From: Cuneatibacter caecimuris
GTDB taxonomy: Bacteria > Bacillota > Clostridia > Lachnospirales > Lachnospiraceae
Direction: 5' to 3'
NCBI RefSeq assembly: GCF_004216775.1
Contig: NZ_SGXF01000003.1
Coordinates: forward strand, 1 to 64,000
Length of the DNA: 64,000 bases
Both the position numbers and the translations under genes were made by a program. The number at the start of each line of letters is the position of its first letter. Positions within the stretch are counted from its first letter, which is position 1. The notes beneath the pieces were generated by a model that saw nothing but the letters and a program-made list of their open reading frames with translations, was not told the origin of the DNA and did not search any database. This document shows positions 25,019 to 32,850 of this stretch, in pieces.

Positions 25019-25453
25019 GTGGATAATAAGGGACGCTGTGGGTATCCCGCAGGAATAAAATGGACGAAACAGAGAAAGAACGTCTATGATGTGTTGCTGA
25101 AGGCCCGGGAGCCTTTAACAGCATCACAGATCTATGGCAGGGTTGTAAGAGAAGATAGCGGGGAATGCTATGCCGTATCGACCATTTACCGCATCCTGAA
25201 TAATTTTGAAGAGAACGGGCTGGTGAACCGGGACGCCTGGATGGGGGATGGTACTGCGGTATATGAGCTGAACAGAGCAGAACACATCCATTACGCTGTC
25301 TGCCTGGAATGCCATAAGAGAATTCCGCTCCAGAGCTGTCCCTTTGCCCACATGCATCTGAATACGGAAGCCGGAGATTTTACGGTGACGGGGCACAGGC
25401 TGGAGTTGTACGGGTACTGTAATGAATGCAGCATCGCAAGGAAGAAGATGTAA
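25019..25453 (+). CDS. Fur family transcriptional regulator
   Basis: Metal-responsive repressor of 144 aa, starting with GTG at 25019 after ACAGGAGGTG. The winged helix is at about 15-85 (AVSTIYRILNNFEENGLV as recognition part), the dimerisation domain carries HIHYAVCLECHKR, and both structural-zinc CxxC pairs are intact (CLEC and CNEC in LYGYCNECS), in contrast to the truncated paralogue at 229. Its position after the metal transporter suggests it controls that operon through the palindrome at 24078. Which metal (Fe, Mn or Zn) it senses cannot be read from the sequence with confidence. Confidence 0.9.
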   Translation: MDNKGRCGYPAGIKWTKQRKNVYDVLLKAREPLTASQIYGRVVREDSGECYAVSTIYRILNNFEENGLVNRDAWMGDGTAVYELNRAEHIHYAVCLECHKRIPLQSCPFAHMHLNTEAGDFTVTGHRLELYGYCNECSIARKKM

Positions 25454-25476
25454 AACAGCAAAATGGAGGCATAAAT

Positions 25477-26073
25477 ATGTTAGAGGAATTAGTGCGCAGA
25501 GCCAGATCCTGCAGGAGGTTTGAGGAAGAAGTCCCCTTGGGTATGCAACAGCTGGAACAACTGATTGATATGGGCAGGCTTTCCCCTTGCGGGGCCAACA
25601 AACAGTACATAAAATATGTGGCCAGCTGCAGCAGGGAAATCAATGAAAAAATATTTTCCTGCCTGGGCTGGGCAGGATACCTGCCGGAATGGGACGGACC
25701 GGAACCGGGAGAGCGTCCGGCTGCTTATATTGTGATGCTCCGGGACAGAGAAATCCAGGAAGCCATGACTGCAGACGAGGGGATTGCTGGTCAGAGTATC
25801 TTTTTGGGAGCCGCAGAAATGGGGTTGGGAGGGTGCTTTCTGATGAATGTGCAGAGGAAAAAGCTGGCCGGTATCCTGGGATTGGATGAAAATCGGTTTG
25901 CGGTGAGCATGGTAATCGCCCTGGGCGTTCCAAGAGAAGAAGTGAAGATCGTCCCTTTGGGAGAGGACGGGGATATCAGATATTACAGGGATGAAAACCA
26001 GGTGCATTATGTGCCCAAGCGCAGCCTGGAGGAGGTACTGGTTCAGAAATGGGGGTCTGAAGATGAAAAGTGA
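25477..26073 (+). CDS. nitroreductase family protein
   Basis: FMN-dependent oxidoreductase fold, 198 aa. Expected segments are RRARSCRRFEEEVPL (phosphate-binding Arg/Ser of FMN), GRLSPCGANKQYIKYV, and the helix GIAGQSIFLGAAEMGLGG with MVIALGVPREE near the C-terminus. ATG at 25477 follows GGAGGC. The stop overlaps the start of the SGNH hydrolase gene by 11 nt, so the two are translated together. The electron acceptor is unknown. It is 23 bp downstream of the Fur-family gene and may belong to the same transcript. Confidence 0.9.
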   Translation: MLEELVRRARSCRRFEEEVPLGMQQLEQLIDMGRLSPCGANKQYIKYVASCSREINEKIFSCLGWAGYLPEWDGPEPGERPAAYIVMLRDREIQEAMTADEGIAGQSIFLGAAEMGLGGCFLMNVQRKKLAGILGLDENRFAVSMVIALGVPREEVKIVPLGEDGDIRYYRDENQVHYVPKRSLEEVLVQKWGSEDEK

Positions 26074-26848
26074 AGTCAGAATCTTTCTGGCCGGGGATTC
26101 CACAGTCCAGAGTTTCGACGAAGACAGCAGGCCCCAGGCCGGATGGGGCGAGAAATTGTGCGCAGCCATGTCCGGCATAGAGCCGGAGGTATCCCGTCCC
26201 CAGGACGTACCCTTTGATCAGGTCCGGCGCTATGTGGTTCCCGGACTGACGGTAGAAAACCATGCGAAATTTGCAAGGAGCAGCCGGACCTTCTGGGAAG
26301 AAGGCAGGCTGGATTGTCTGGAACAGAGGCTGCGCCCGGGAGATTTTTTGTTTATGCAGTTTTCTCATAATGACGCCAACAGGGATAAGAAGGAGCGATA
26401 TGTGCCGGCTGAGGAATTTGAAAGCTGGCTGCTGCGCTATGTAGATGTCTGCAGGAAAAGGAGAGCCGCCTGTGTCCTGGTGACCCCCATTGTAATGCGT
26501 GATTTCGACGCATTGGGACATCTGCATTTTAGTTTTCCGGAATACAGGCAGGTTATGCTGAAAATGGCTGAAAAGGGAATTGCGCCTGTATTGGATCTGG
26601 GGGCGGTTACCAGGGAATATTGTGAACAACTTGGCCCTGAGAAGACGAAGGAAATTTTTCTCTGGGCAGAACAGGGAGAATATCCCTGCGGCAAATACTG
26701 CGGGGGCGTAGAGGATAACGCTCATCTCCAGGAAAAAGGAGCGGAAGTATTTGCCGGCCTGCTGGTCCGGGAGATACTGGCCAGCGGAGAAGAAGCACTG
26801 GCTCCCCTGAAGAAGTATTTGGAAGAAAAGGAGAATTGCCGCTGTTAA
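26063..26848 (+). CDS. SGNH/GDSL hydrolase, rhamnogalacturonan acetylesterase-like
   Basis: Esterase-type protein of 261 aa. Block I is FLAGDSTVQSF with the nucleophilic Ser, block III is MQFSHNDANRD, and the C-terminal catalytic Asp/His pair is in EDNAHLQEKGAEVFA. This pattern is that of CE12-type rhamnogalacturonan acetylesterases, which remove acetyl groups from pectin. No signal peptide is seen, so it would act inside the cell on imported oligosaccharides. ATG at 26063 overlaps the nitroreductase 3' end. A polysaccharide-use role is inferred from family only; no pectin genes are nearby. Confidence 0.85.
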   Translation: MKSEVRIFLAGDSTVQSFDEDSRPQAGWGEKLCAAMSGIEPEVSRPQDVPFDQVRRYVVPGLTVENHAKFARSSRTFWEEGRLDCLEQRLRPGDFLFMQFSHNDANRDKKERYVPAEEFESWLLRYVDVCRKRRAACVLVTPIVMRDFDALGHLHFSFPEYRQVMLKMAEKGIAPVLDLGAVTREYCEQLGPEKTKEIFLWAEQGEYPCGKYCGGVEDNAHLQEKGAEVFAGLLVREILASGEEALAPLKKYLEEKENCRC

Positions 26849-26899
26849 AAGTCCGCTTTGTTCTGCCTCCGCATATAATGTGGAGAAGGAGGTAGGAAC

Positions 26900-27913
26900 A
26901 TGAATGTAGTAGAAAAGTGGGCTGAGGCGAATAAAAATTTTGACCGCGGCAAAATGCAGGTGGAGAAATTGGTGGTGCACAGTCCGGGGACCGCACAGCC
27001 GGATGCGGATAAGCTGTTTGAATATTATAACAACCCCGCTGTCAATGCACTGCCCCATGCGTTTCTGGAGCGATCGGGCAGAGTGCTGGAAGTGATGCCC
27101 TGGGATAATGTGGGCGCGCATGTGGGGGCTGGGCCAAAGGGAGGCTGGAACGGCCTGTCAATCGGGGTGGAGGTCTGCGAACCGGCAGGACACACGTATT
27201 TGCCAAACAGCGGAACAATGGTGGGATATGACGTGAAGGCCAACGCGGCCTATTTTGCTGATATCTATGAGCAGGCGATCCAGTTATTTGTGTATCTCTG
27301 CGAGAGATACGGGCTGACGGAGAGGGATATCTATTGCCACGCCGAGGTGCACCGCCTGGGCTATGGCAGCAACCACATTGATATTGAGCACTGGTGGCCG
27401 AAGCACGGGAAGAATATGGATACCTTCCGGGCGGATGTGGGAGCGCGGCTGAGAGGAGAGAGCCCGGCACAACCGGATGAAGAGTATGGGCCGGGAATGT
27501 ACCAGGTAATTGTGCCGGATTTGACGATCAGAAAAGGCCCGGGAACAAATTATGAAGAAACCGGGCATATTACAGATGAAGGCGCGTATACAGTTACAGA
27601 AATTCAGAACGGATACTGGGGAAGGCTGAAATCAGGCGCGGGCTGGATTTCTGTATATGAAAAATACTGCCGTAAGCTTTCGGGTGAACAGGAAGGCCAG
27701 GAAAAACTCCCTGCGATGGTGAAAGTGAAAGAAGATCTGAATATACGAAGCGGTCCTGGGACTGACTACCCTGTCCTGGGAGTGATCCGCGACCAGGGGA
27801 GCTATACGGTGGTCCAGACATCGGCAGGAAACGGCGCCGATCTCTGGGGCAAGCTCAAGAGCGGCGCGGGCTGGATCGCTTTGGGCGGCGACTTTACTAG
27901 TCAGCCACAATAA
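26900..27913 (+). CDS. N-acetylmuramoyl-L-alanine amidase with two SH3b domains
   Basis: Peptidoglycan hydrolase of 337 aa. The amidase_2 (PGRP-like) domain at about 20-185 shows the zinc ligands in LVVHSPGTAQ, CHAEVHRLGYGSNHIDIEHWWP and the substrate-side NALPHAFLERSGRV. Two C-terminal SH3b repeats follow (about 197-255 and 268-330), each with an IRKGPGTNYE/IRSGPGTDYP start and a WGRLKSGAGWI/WGKLKSGAGWI end, used to bind cell wall. There is no signal peptide, as in phage endolysins and some autolysins released by lysis, but no phage genes are adjacent. GGAGAAGGAGG precedes the ATG. Confidence 0.92.
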   Translation: MNVVEKWAEANKNFDRGKMQVEKLVVHSPGTAQPDADKLFEYYNNPAVNALPHAFLERSGRVLEVMPWDNVGAHVGAGPKGGWNGLSIGVEVCEPAGHTYLPNSGTMVGYDVKANAAYFADIYEQAIQLFVYLCERYGLTERDIYCHAEVHRLGYGSNHIDIEHWWPKHGKNMDTFRADVGARLRGESPAQPDEEYGPGMYQVIVPDLTIRKGPGTNYEETGHITDEGAYTVTEIQNGYWGRLKSGAGWISVYEKYCRKLSGEQEGQEKLPAMVKVKEDLNIRSGPGTDYPVLGVIRDQGSYTVVQTSAGNGADLWGKLKSGAGWIALGGDFTSQPQ

Positions 27914-27933
27914 ATAAAAGAAAAGCAGCGAAC

Positions 27934-27969
27934 AAGGGGGGGCATGCCATGGCCTGCTCCCCTTTTGTT
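27934..27969. terminator. terminator between convergent amidase and hxlR genes
   Basis: AAGGGG (27934-27939) pairs with CCCCTT (27959-27964 region) around GCATGCC/GGCCTGC pairing, followed by TTTTG on the plus strand. Confidence 0.65.
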
Positions 27970-27996
27970 TCAACTCTCAGGTTTTACATAATTTTT

Positions 27997-28335
27997 CTAT
28001 AGTTGAGTGCGGGCCTTATAATTTTCTCCCCAATTCCACATTGCGTCCAGAATCGGCTTCAGGCTTCTGCCCAGATCTGTCAGCGAATATTCGACTCGGG
28101 GAGGGACTTCCGCATATACGGTGCGGATCAGCAGGCCGCTGCGCTCCATGTCCCGGAGCTGTGCAGTCAGCACTTTCTGAGAAATAGTTCCGATGGACTT
28201 TTTCAATTCTCCAAACCGTTTGGTGCCGGGCATCAAATCTCGCAAAATCAATACTTTCCATTTATCTCCTATCAGCATCAGAGTAGTTTCTACCGGACAG
28301 GCAGGAAGGCCTTTTTGTATTTCATGTTCACTCAT
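27997..28335 (-). CDS. HxlR family transcriptional regulator
   Basis: Winged-helix regulator of 112 aa, typical length. It has the conserved N-terminal Cys in ACPVETTLMLIGDKWKVLIL, used for redox or electrophile sensing in family members such as YodB and HypR, then KRFGELKKSIGTISQKVLT (recognition helix) and the wing RTVYAEVPPRVEYSLTD. GTAAGGAG precedes the ATG. It is transcribed away from the sirtuin gene from a strong promoter at 28382-28410, so the two may share regulation. Confidence 0.93.
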   Translation of the reverse strand: MSEHEIQKGLPACPVETTLMLIGDKWKVLILRDLMPGTKRFGELKKSIGTISQKVLTAQLRDMERSGLLIRTVYAEVPPRVEYSLTDLGRSLKPILDAMWNWGENYKARTQL

Positions 28336-28363
28336 AAGTGAGTTCTCCTTACACTAGTCACTT
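28336..28363. promoter_or_regulatory. candidate HxlR operator near its own start
   Basis: AAGTGA (28336-28341) and TCACTT (28358-28363) form an inverted repeat overlapping the hxlR leader and ribosome binding site. Read on the minus strand it contains AAAAAGTGACTAGTG, sharing AAAGTG with the site at 28494. Speculative. Confidence 0.3.
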
Positions 28364-28381
28364 TTTGATCCTATGATTCTG

Positions 28382-28410
28382 ATTATACAGTATGTTTGTT
28401 TTGGGGTCAA
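28382..28410 (-). promoter_or_regulatory. sigma-A promoter of hxlR-type gene
   Basis: On the minus strand TTGACC (28410-28405) and TATAAT (28387-28382), 17-bp spacer. Confidence 0.75.
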
Positions 28411-28493
28411 GGATTCCTGAAAAAAGCAGTGTGCCTGGTAATTCCGAACTTGCATCAGGACGTAATGGTTTCCTTCAGGTAACTATAGTACAA

Positions 28494-28509
28494 TAAAGTG
28501 CGTACTTTA
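28494..28509. promoter_or_regulatory. palindrome upstream of the sirtuin gene
   Basis: TAAAGT-GCGT-ACTTTA, perfect 6-bp arms. It is preceded by TATAGT (28484-28489), a possible -10 element. The location suggests an operator for the divergent HxlR protein. Confidence 0.45.
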
Positions 28510-28587
28510 AAATCAATAACCAAAGGCATAAAATAGGGGCATAGAAAATCGTTATTGATATTTTTAGTAAAGCGGAGGAGATATTCC

Positions 28588-29460
28588 ATGTTCAGAGAGA
28601 AACAGTCCCCGGTGTTTATCAGAAGTTATTCAGAGCAGGTTGGCAGGCTGGAACAAGAGATAAAGAACGCGGAAGCCCTTGTGATCGGCGCTGGCGCCGG
28701 ATTGTCTGCCGCTGCGGGAATGAACTATAAAGGACAGCGGTTTGAAAAAAACTTTTCGGATTTCGAAAAGAAGTACGGCATTGAGGATATGTATTCAGGC
28801 GGTTTTTATCCCTATGATACATTAGAAGAATATTGGGCCTGGTGGAGCAGGCAGATCATGGTCAACCGTTATGAAGCCGGTGTGGGCAAGCCTTATTGTG
28901 ATTTGCTGAAACTAGTAAAAGGGCGGGATTATTTTGTGATCACAACGAATGTTGACCATCAGTTTCAGCTTGCTGGATTTGATAAGAAAAGGCTGTTCTA
29001 TACCCAGGGCGATTACGGCCTGTGGCAGTGTTCCGTACCCTGCCATCGAAAAACCTACGACAATGAAACAGAAGTCCGGAAGATGGCGGCCCGGCAGAAT
29101 CATATGAAAATCCCCTCCGAACTGATTCCCAGGTGCCCGGTCTGCGGCGCTCCGATGACCATGAACCTGCGCTGCGACGGGAGCTTTGTCCAGGACGGCG
29201 GGTGGTATGCTGCTTCTGAAAGATATCACGATTTTATTCAGAATCACAAAAAACAGCATGTTTTGTTTTGGGAGTTGGGCGTGGGGATGAATACCCCGGG
29301 AATTATTAAATATCCATTCTGGCAGCTTACGGCGGAGAATCCTGCTGCGATATATGCCTGTGTCAATAAAGGGGAGGCATATTGCCCAAAAGAGATTGAG
29401 ATGCAGTCCATCTGCATGAATGAAGATATTGGAACTGTGTTAGAGGAATGTATACCATAA
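28588..29460 (+). CDS. SirTM-like (class M) sirtuin
   Basis: NAD-dependent Sir2-family protein of 290 aa. The NAD-binding GAGAGLSAAAGMNY lies at about 35-48. At the catalytic site the usual QNVDxLH is replaced by TTNVDHQF (about 119-126), the pattern of class M sirtuins, which act as protein mono-ADP-ribosyltransferases rather than deacylases. Zinc ligands are probably in CHRKTY and CPVCGAPM. Established SirTM genes travel with a macrodomain, a GcvH-like protein and a lipoate ligase; none is seen here. ATG at 28588 has CGGAGGAG upstream; the longer frame has none. The divergent HxlR regulator suggests control by redox or electrophile stress. The target is unknown. Confidence 0.8.
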   Translation: MFREKQSPVFIRSYSEQVGRLEQEIKNAEALVIGAGAGLSAAAGMNYKGQRFEKNFSDFEKKYGIEDMYSGGFYPYDTLEEYWAWWSRQIMVNRYEAGVGKPYCDLLKLVKGRDYFVITTNVDHQFQLAGFDKKRLFYTQGDYGLWQCSVPCHRKTYDNETEVRKMAARQNHMKIPSELIPRCPVCGAPMTMNLRCDGSFVQDGGWYAASERYHDFIQNHKKQHVLFWELGVGMNTPGIIKYPFWQLTAENPAAIYACVNKGEAYCPKEIEMQSICMNEDIGTVLEECIP

Positions 29461-29477
29461 AAGGAAACACCATATCA

Positions 29478-29528
29478 AAAACCCCGCAACCGCAGGAAAT
29501 CTGCACTTCCTTGCAATTACGGGGTTTT
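29478..29528. terminator. bidirectional terminator, sirtuin gene and tRNA-Val
   Basis: Perfect 9-bp arms AAAACCCCG (29478-29486) and CGGGGTTTT (29520-29528), with further pairing inside. A/T tracts lie on both sides. Confidence 0.8.
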
Positions 29529-29537
29529 CTGTTATAA

Positions 29538-29610
29538 TGGAGACAACGGGGCTCGAACCCATGACCTCTCGCGTGTGAGGCGAACGCTCTCCCAGCTGAG
29601 CTATGCCTCC
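29538..29610 (-). tRNA. tRNA-Val (anticodon CAC)
   Basis: 73-nt cloverleaf on the minus strand: acceptor GGAGGCA with TGTCTCC, D-arm GCTC..GAGC, anticodon arm TTCGC-CTCACAC-GCGAG with anticodon CAC, T-arm ATGGG-TTCGAGC-CCCGT, discriminator A. CCA is not encoded. Confidence 0.95.
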
Positions 29611-29623
29611 ATAGAACAATATT

Positions 29624-29651
29624 ATTTTACTACATCTGCGGGAAATGTCAA
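29624..29651 (-). promoter_or_regulatory. promoter of tRNA-Val
   Basis: Minus strand TTGACA (29651-29646), 16-bp spacer, TAAAAT (29629-29624), just before the tRNA. Confidence 0.7.
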
Positions 29652-29754
29652 TAAGTTTTTTCAGAAATTTGTAAGAAAACCAGCCGGATTCTTTCAGATT
29701 CGGCAATTATAATAAAAACATCATGAGTGGGCTGATTTGCTCTGGGAGGAAAAT

Positions 29755-30462
29755 ATGTACCGTATTTTAGTGTGCGATGATGACAAGGAGATTGTAGACG
29801 CAATTGAGATTTATCTTGGACAGGAGGGGTATCAGGTAGTAAAGGCCTACGATGGAATGGAGGCGCTGCATATTCTGAAAAATCAGGAAATCCATCTGAT
29901 TATCATGGATATCATGATGCCGAAAATGGATGGGATCAGGGCGACTTTTAAGGTGAGAGAAGAAAGCTCCGTGCCGATTATCATGCTGTCCGCCAAGTCT
30001 GAGGATACAGACAAAATACTGGGATTGAATATCGGAGCGGACGATTATCTGACAAAGCCTTTTAACCCTTTGGAACTTATCGCCAGGGTGAAATCCCAGC
30101 TCCGCCGTTATACAAAGCTGGGCGCAATCGGCACAGAGGAGAGCAGCAAGGTGTATAAGACCGGCGGTCTGTGGATAGATGATGAGAAAAAAACAGTTAC
30201 CGTGGACGGCGAACAGGTGAAAATGACGCCTATTGATTATAAGATCCTGCTCTTTCTGGTAAAGAACGCCGGAAATGTATATTCCATTGACCAGATCTAT
30301 GAACAGGTATGGGGGGAAGAAGCGTTTGGAGCCGATAATACGGTCGCAGTGCATATCCGCCGCATCCGTGAGAAAATTGAGATAAACCCCAGAGAGCCCA
30401 GGTATTTGAAGGTGGTCTGGGGGATTGGCTACAAGGTTGAAAAATTTGCACAGGAGGAATAA
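29755..30462 (+). CDS. OmpR/PhoB family response regulator (VanR-like)
   Basis: DNA-binding regulator of 235 aa. The receiver domain has CDDD at 7-10, phospho-acceptor Asp52 (LIIMDIMMPKMDG), the Ser switch in IIMLSAKSE and the Lys of YLTKPFNP. The winged helix (about 135-230) ends with NTVAVHIRRIREKIE and VVWGIGYKVEK. ATG at 29755 follows GGGAGGAAA. The histidine kinase gene starts 2 nt after its stop. Resemblance to VanR/YcbL-type regulators of clostridia suggests sensing of envelope stress; no target is visible beside it. Confidence 0.92.
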   Translation: MYRILVCDDDKEIVDAIEIYLGQEGYQVVKAYDGMEALHILKNQEIHLIIMDIMMPKMDGIRATFKVREESSVPIIMLSAKSEDTDKILGLNIGADDYLTKPFNPLELIARVKSQLRRYTKLGAIGTEESSKVYKTGGLWIDDEKKTVTVDGEQVKMTPIDYKILLFLVKNAGNVYSIDQIYEQVWGEEAFGADNTVAVHIRRIREKIEINPREPRYLKVVWGIGYKVEKFAQEE

Positions 30463-30464
30463 CA

Positions 30465-32768
30465 TTGAAGCATAATTGGAAAAGTTCACGGCTGCTCCGC
30501 CTGTTTTTAGGAAGCGTACAGGTGATATCTGCTGTGATTCTTATACTTTTTGCCTCAGTTCTGGTTCAGATATCCGATGCGATTTCCGGAGCGTTGAAAA
30601 ATCAGCCGGTGGAGCAGAGCAGCGGCTTCAAACGCTATGTGGAGGCGGATCTGGAAAGGCTGCAGAAGTATCTTCAGGAGAGAGAAAAGCGCAGCATAGA
30701 GGGGAGAGATGAGAATCAGCCTGTAATTTATATTTACAATGAGGACAGAACGAAGGAGATCCAGATTACCAGACAGGAAGTTCTGGCCATGGAGGAAGGC
30801 GGAATTTATTTTTATCAGTCAGGCGATAAATATGTGTTTGGCGGCGGGAATGTGAAAAAGGAGATGACTTTTGAGGAGGAAGAGGGCTGGTACGCGCAAT
30901 CTCCGGAGATGGGGTATATTACCAGTCAATATGGTCTGGAAGATTTGTTTTATGATGAAATATATTCGTGGATGAACCGAATTTATGCGGAAGAACTGTC
31001 TTATCAATCAGAGGAAGAATTCTACATGAACTTCACTGAAGAATCCTCAAACTTCAGATATTATGTAGAAGATAAAAAAACCGGCAAGTCCGTGCTGGCC
31101 TGTGGGATAAAAGATCTGCAGGATGCGGAAGGAATGCGGTATTTCAAAAACGTAGACACCGGGTCATACAGGATTGCCTATGGGGTGGACGGTATGATGC
31201 CGGCGGCAGATAAGTATCAGGACTATATTGCGGATTATTCTAATGCCGAAAAGTGGCAGACTTTCATGATTGCCCTGCTTTTGACGGGCGGATTGGGGTG
31301 GCTGGTTTCTCTGGTCCTGCTGCTGGCCTGTACCGGCTATAAAAAACACAAAGAAGGTATTGTGCTGACCAGAATGGATCATATGAGGCTGGAGGGTTAC
31401 ACCTTTCTGCTGGTGATCGGAGTATTTGGATTGTGGACGGTTTTAATGGTGCCCATCGGGATATTAGGCAGCGGAATAGGCAGCAGCAGTTCGGCTGTGT
31501 ATCAGGTAATTATGAATGCCAGTGTGATGGGCGCTGTTTATCTTGGATGTTATTGGCTGCTGTTTACCTGTGTACGCCGGTTCAAGGCGCATACTTCTCT
31601 GGCTGATAATTTCCTGCTGCTATCAGGGGCGAGGGCTGTGCTGCGCTGGCTGAGGGAGGGCTTTAAAGCTCTTTATAAAGACCGGAATATGTCCGGGAGA
31701 GTGATACTGGGCTTTGTGTCCTACGTATTGGCCAGCACATTTCTTCTGCTATTGTGGGACAGCACATACAGCGGTTTTATGAGGCTGATCCTGTTCCTGC
31801 TTCTGGCTGCGCTGAATATAGGGACTCTGGCGCTGCTGCTGAGATATGTGGGACAGCGCAGAAAGATTTCCGAAGGAGCAGAAAAGCAGGCGGAGGGAGA
31901 CTGGGACCATCAGATTGACACCGCAGGGATGTGGGCAGAGGAAAAGACTTTGGCGGAAAGCATTAACCAGATGGGCGCGGGCCTGCAGAAGGCAATTGAT
32001 TCCGCCACCCGCAATGAACGGATGAAGACGGAGCTGATTGTAAATGTATCTCATGATATCAAGACCCCTCTGACCTCGATCATCAATTATGTGGATCTGA
32101 TCAGAAGGGAAAACTGTGAAAATGAAAATATCCGCAAGTATATACAGATCCTGGATCAGAAATCCCAGCGTTTGAAACAGCTGACAGAGGATCTGGTAGA
32201 AGCCGCAAAGGCCAACACGGGGAATATTGAGCTGAACGTGGAGCGCCTGGATATGGTGCAGCTGCTGAAACAGGCTATGGGAGAACTGGAGGATAAATTC
32301 GCGGCTAGAAATCTTTTGGTAGTGCCAAATCTGCCGGAAGAAGGGGCATTAATCCTGGCAGACGGAAGGCGTTTATGGCGGGTGTTTGAAAATCTGTTGA
32401 ATAATATCTGCAAATACGCCATGCCGGGGACCAGGGTTTACCTGGATATGTGCAGGAGTAATGGCATGGCCGCTGTGGTCATGAAAAATATTTCTGAAAG
32501 CCCGCTGAATATTCCGGCGGATGAATTGACAGAGCGTTTTACCAGAGGGGACGCTTCCCGCAGCACTGAGGGCAGCGGCCTGGGGCTTTCTATTGCCAAG
32601 AGCCTGACAGAGCTGATGGGCGGGCGGCTGGAACTGTATCTGGATGGAGACCTGTTCCGGGCTACTGTGGAATTCCCTGAGATTATCAGAACAGAAGAAC
32701 CGAAGGTGCCGGACGGGGGAGAGAAAAAAGAAGAGACAGCAGTTGTTTCCCCCTGGGAAGAGGAATAG
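30465..32768 (+). CDS. polytopic sensor histidine kinase
   Basis: Large membrane kinase of 767 aa beginning with TTG at 30465, behind AGGAGGAAT. N-terminal helix at about 15-35, then a roughly 230-residue Glu/Tyr-rich extracytoplasmic sensor region, then five or six further helices (about 265-475), a HAMP-like linker, and the kinase core. The phospho-acceptor is His530 in VNVSHDIKTPLTS; the N box is NLLNNICKYA, and GSGLGLSIAKSL is the G2 box. It is co-translated with the regulator just upstream. Its size and several transmembrane segments resemble kinases of clostridial VanS-like or YvqE-like groups. The signal is not known. Confidence 0.9.
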   Translation: MKHNWKSSRLLRLFLGSVQVISAVILILFASVLVQISDAISGALKNQPVEQSSGFKRYVEADLERLQKYLQEREKRSIEGRDENQPVIYIYNEDRTKEIQITRQEVLAMEEGGIYFYQSGDKYVFGGGNVKKEMTFEEEEGWYAQSPEMGYITSQYGLEDLFYDEIYSWMNRIYAEELSYQSEEEFYMNFTEESSNFRYYVEDKKTGKSVLACGIKDLQDAEGMRYFKNVDTGSYRIAYGVDGMMPAADKYQDYIADYSNAEKWQTFMIALLLTGGLGWLVSLVLLLACTGYKKHKEGIVLTRMDHMRLEGYTFLLVIGVFGLWTVLMVPIGILGSGIGSSSSAVYQVIMNASVMGAVYLGCYWLLFTCVRRFKAHTSLADNFLLLSGARAVLRWLREGFKALYKDRNMSGRVILGFVSYVLASTFLLLLWDSTYSGFMRLILFLLLAALNIGTLALLLRYVGQRRKISEGAEKQAEGDWDHQIDTAGMWAEEKTLAESINQMGAGLQKAIDSATRNERMKTELIVNVSHDIKTPLTSIINYVDLIRRENCENENIRKYIQILDQKSQRLKQLTEDLVEAAKANTGNIELNVERLDMVQLLKQAMGELEDKFAARNLLVVPNLPEEGALILADGRRLWRVFENLLNNICKYAMPGTRVYLDMCRSNGMAAVVMKNISESPLNIPADELTERFTRGDASRSTEGSGLGLSIAKSLTELMGGRLELYLDGDLFRATVEFPEIIRTEEPKVPDGGEKKEETAVVSPWEEE

Positions 32769-32778
32769 AATGGAATTT

Positions 32779-32810
32779 TTGAAAGGCCACTTGCAAAAGT
32801 GGCCTTTCAA
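32779..32810. terminator. perfect hairpin, terminator-like, containing a -35 element
   Basis: 14-bp perfect arms TTGAAAGGCCACTT (32779-32792) and AAGTGGCCTTTCAA (32797-32810) with a GCAA loop, 11 bp after the kinase stop. There is no T run after it, so its terminator role is uncertain. Confidence 0.6.
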
Positions 32811-32819
32811 CGCTATAAT
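32791..32819 (+). promoter_or_regulatory. promoter of the hydratase gene
   Basis: TTGCAA (32791-32796), 17-bp spacer, TATAAT (32814-32819). The -35 element is formed by the loop and inner stem of the hairpin at 32779-32810. Confidence 0.7.
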
Positions 32820-32850
32820 AAGCTAAAGTATTCTGTGAGGAGGAAAAAAG

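Noticed and set aside
26900-27913. Prophage remnant suggested by the endolysin-like amidase
   Set aside because: No holin, structural, integrase or repressor genes nearby; such amidases also occur as housekeeping autolysins.
29440-29706. Minus-strand frame containing tRNA-Val
   Set aside because: Covers a full tRNA and a bidirectional terminator; not a protein gene.
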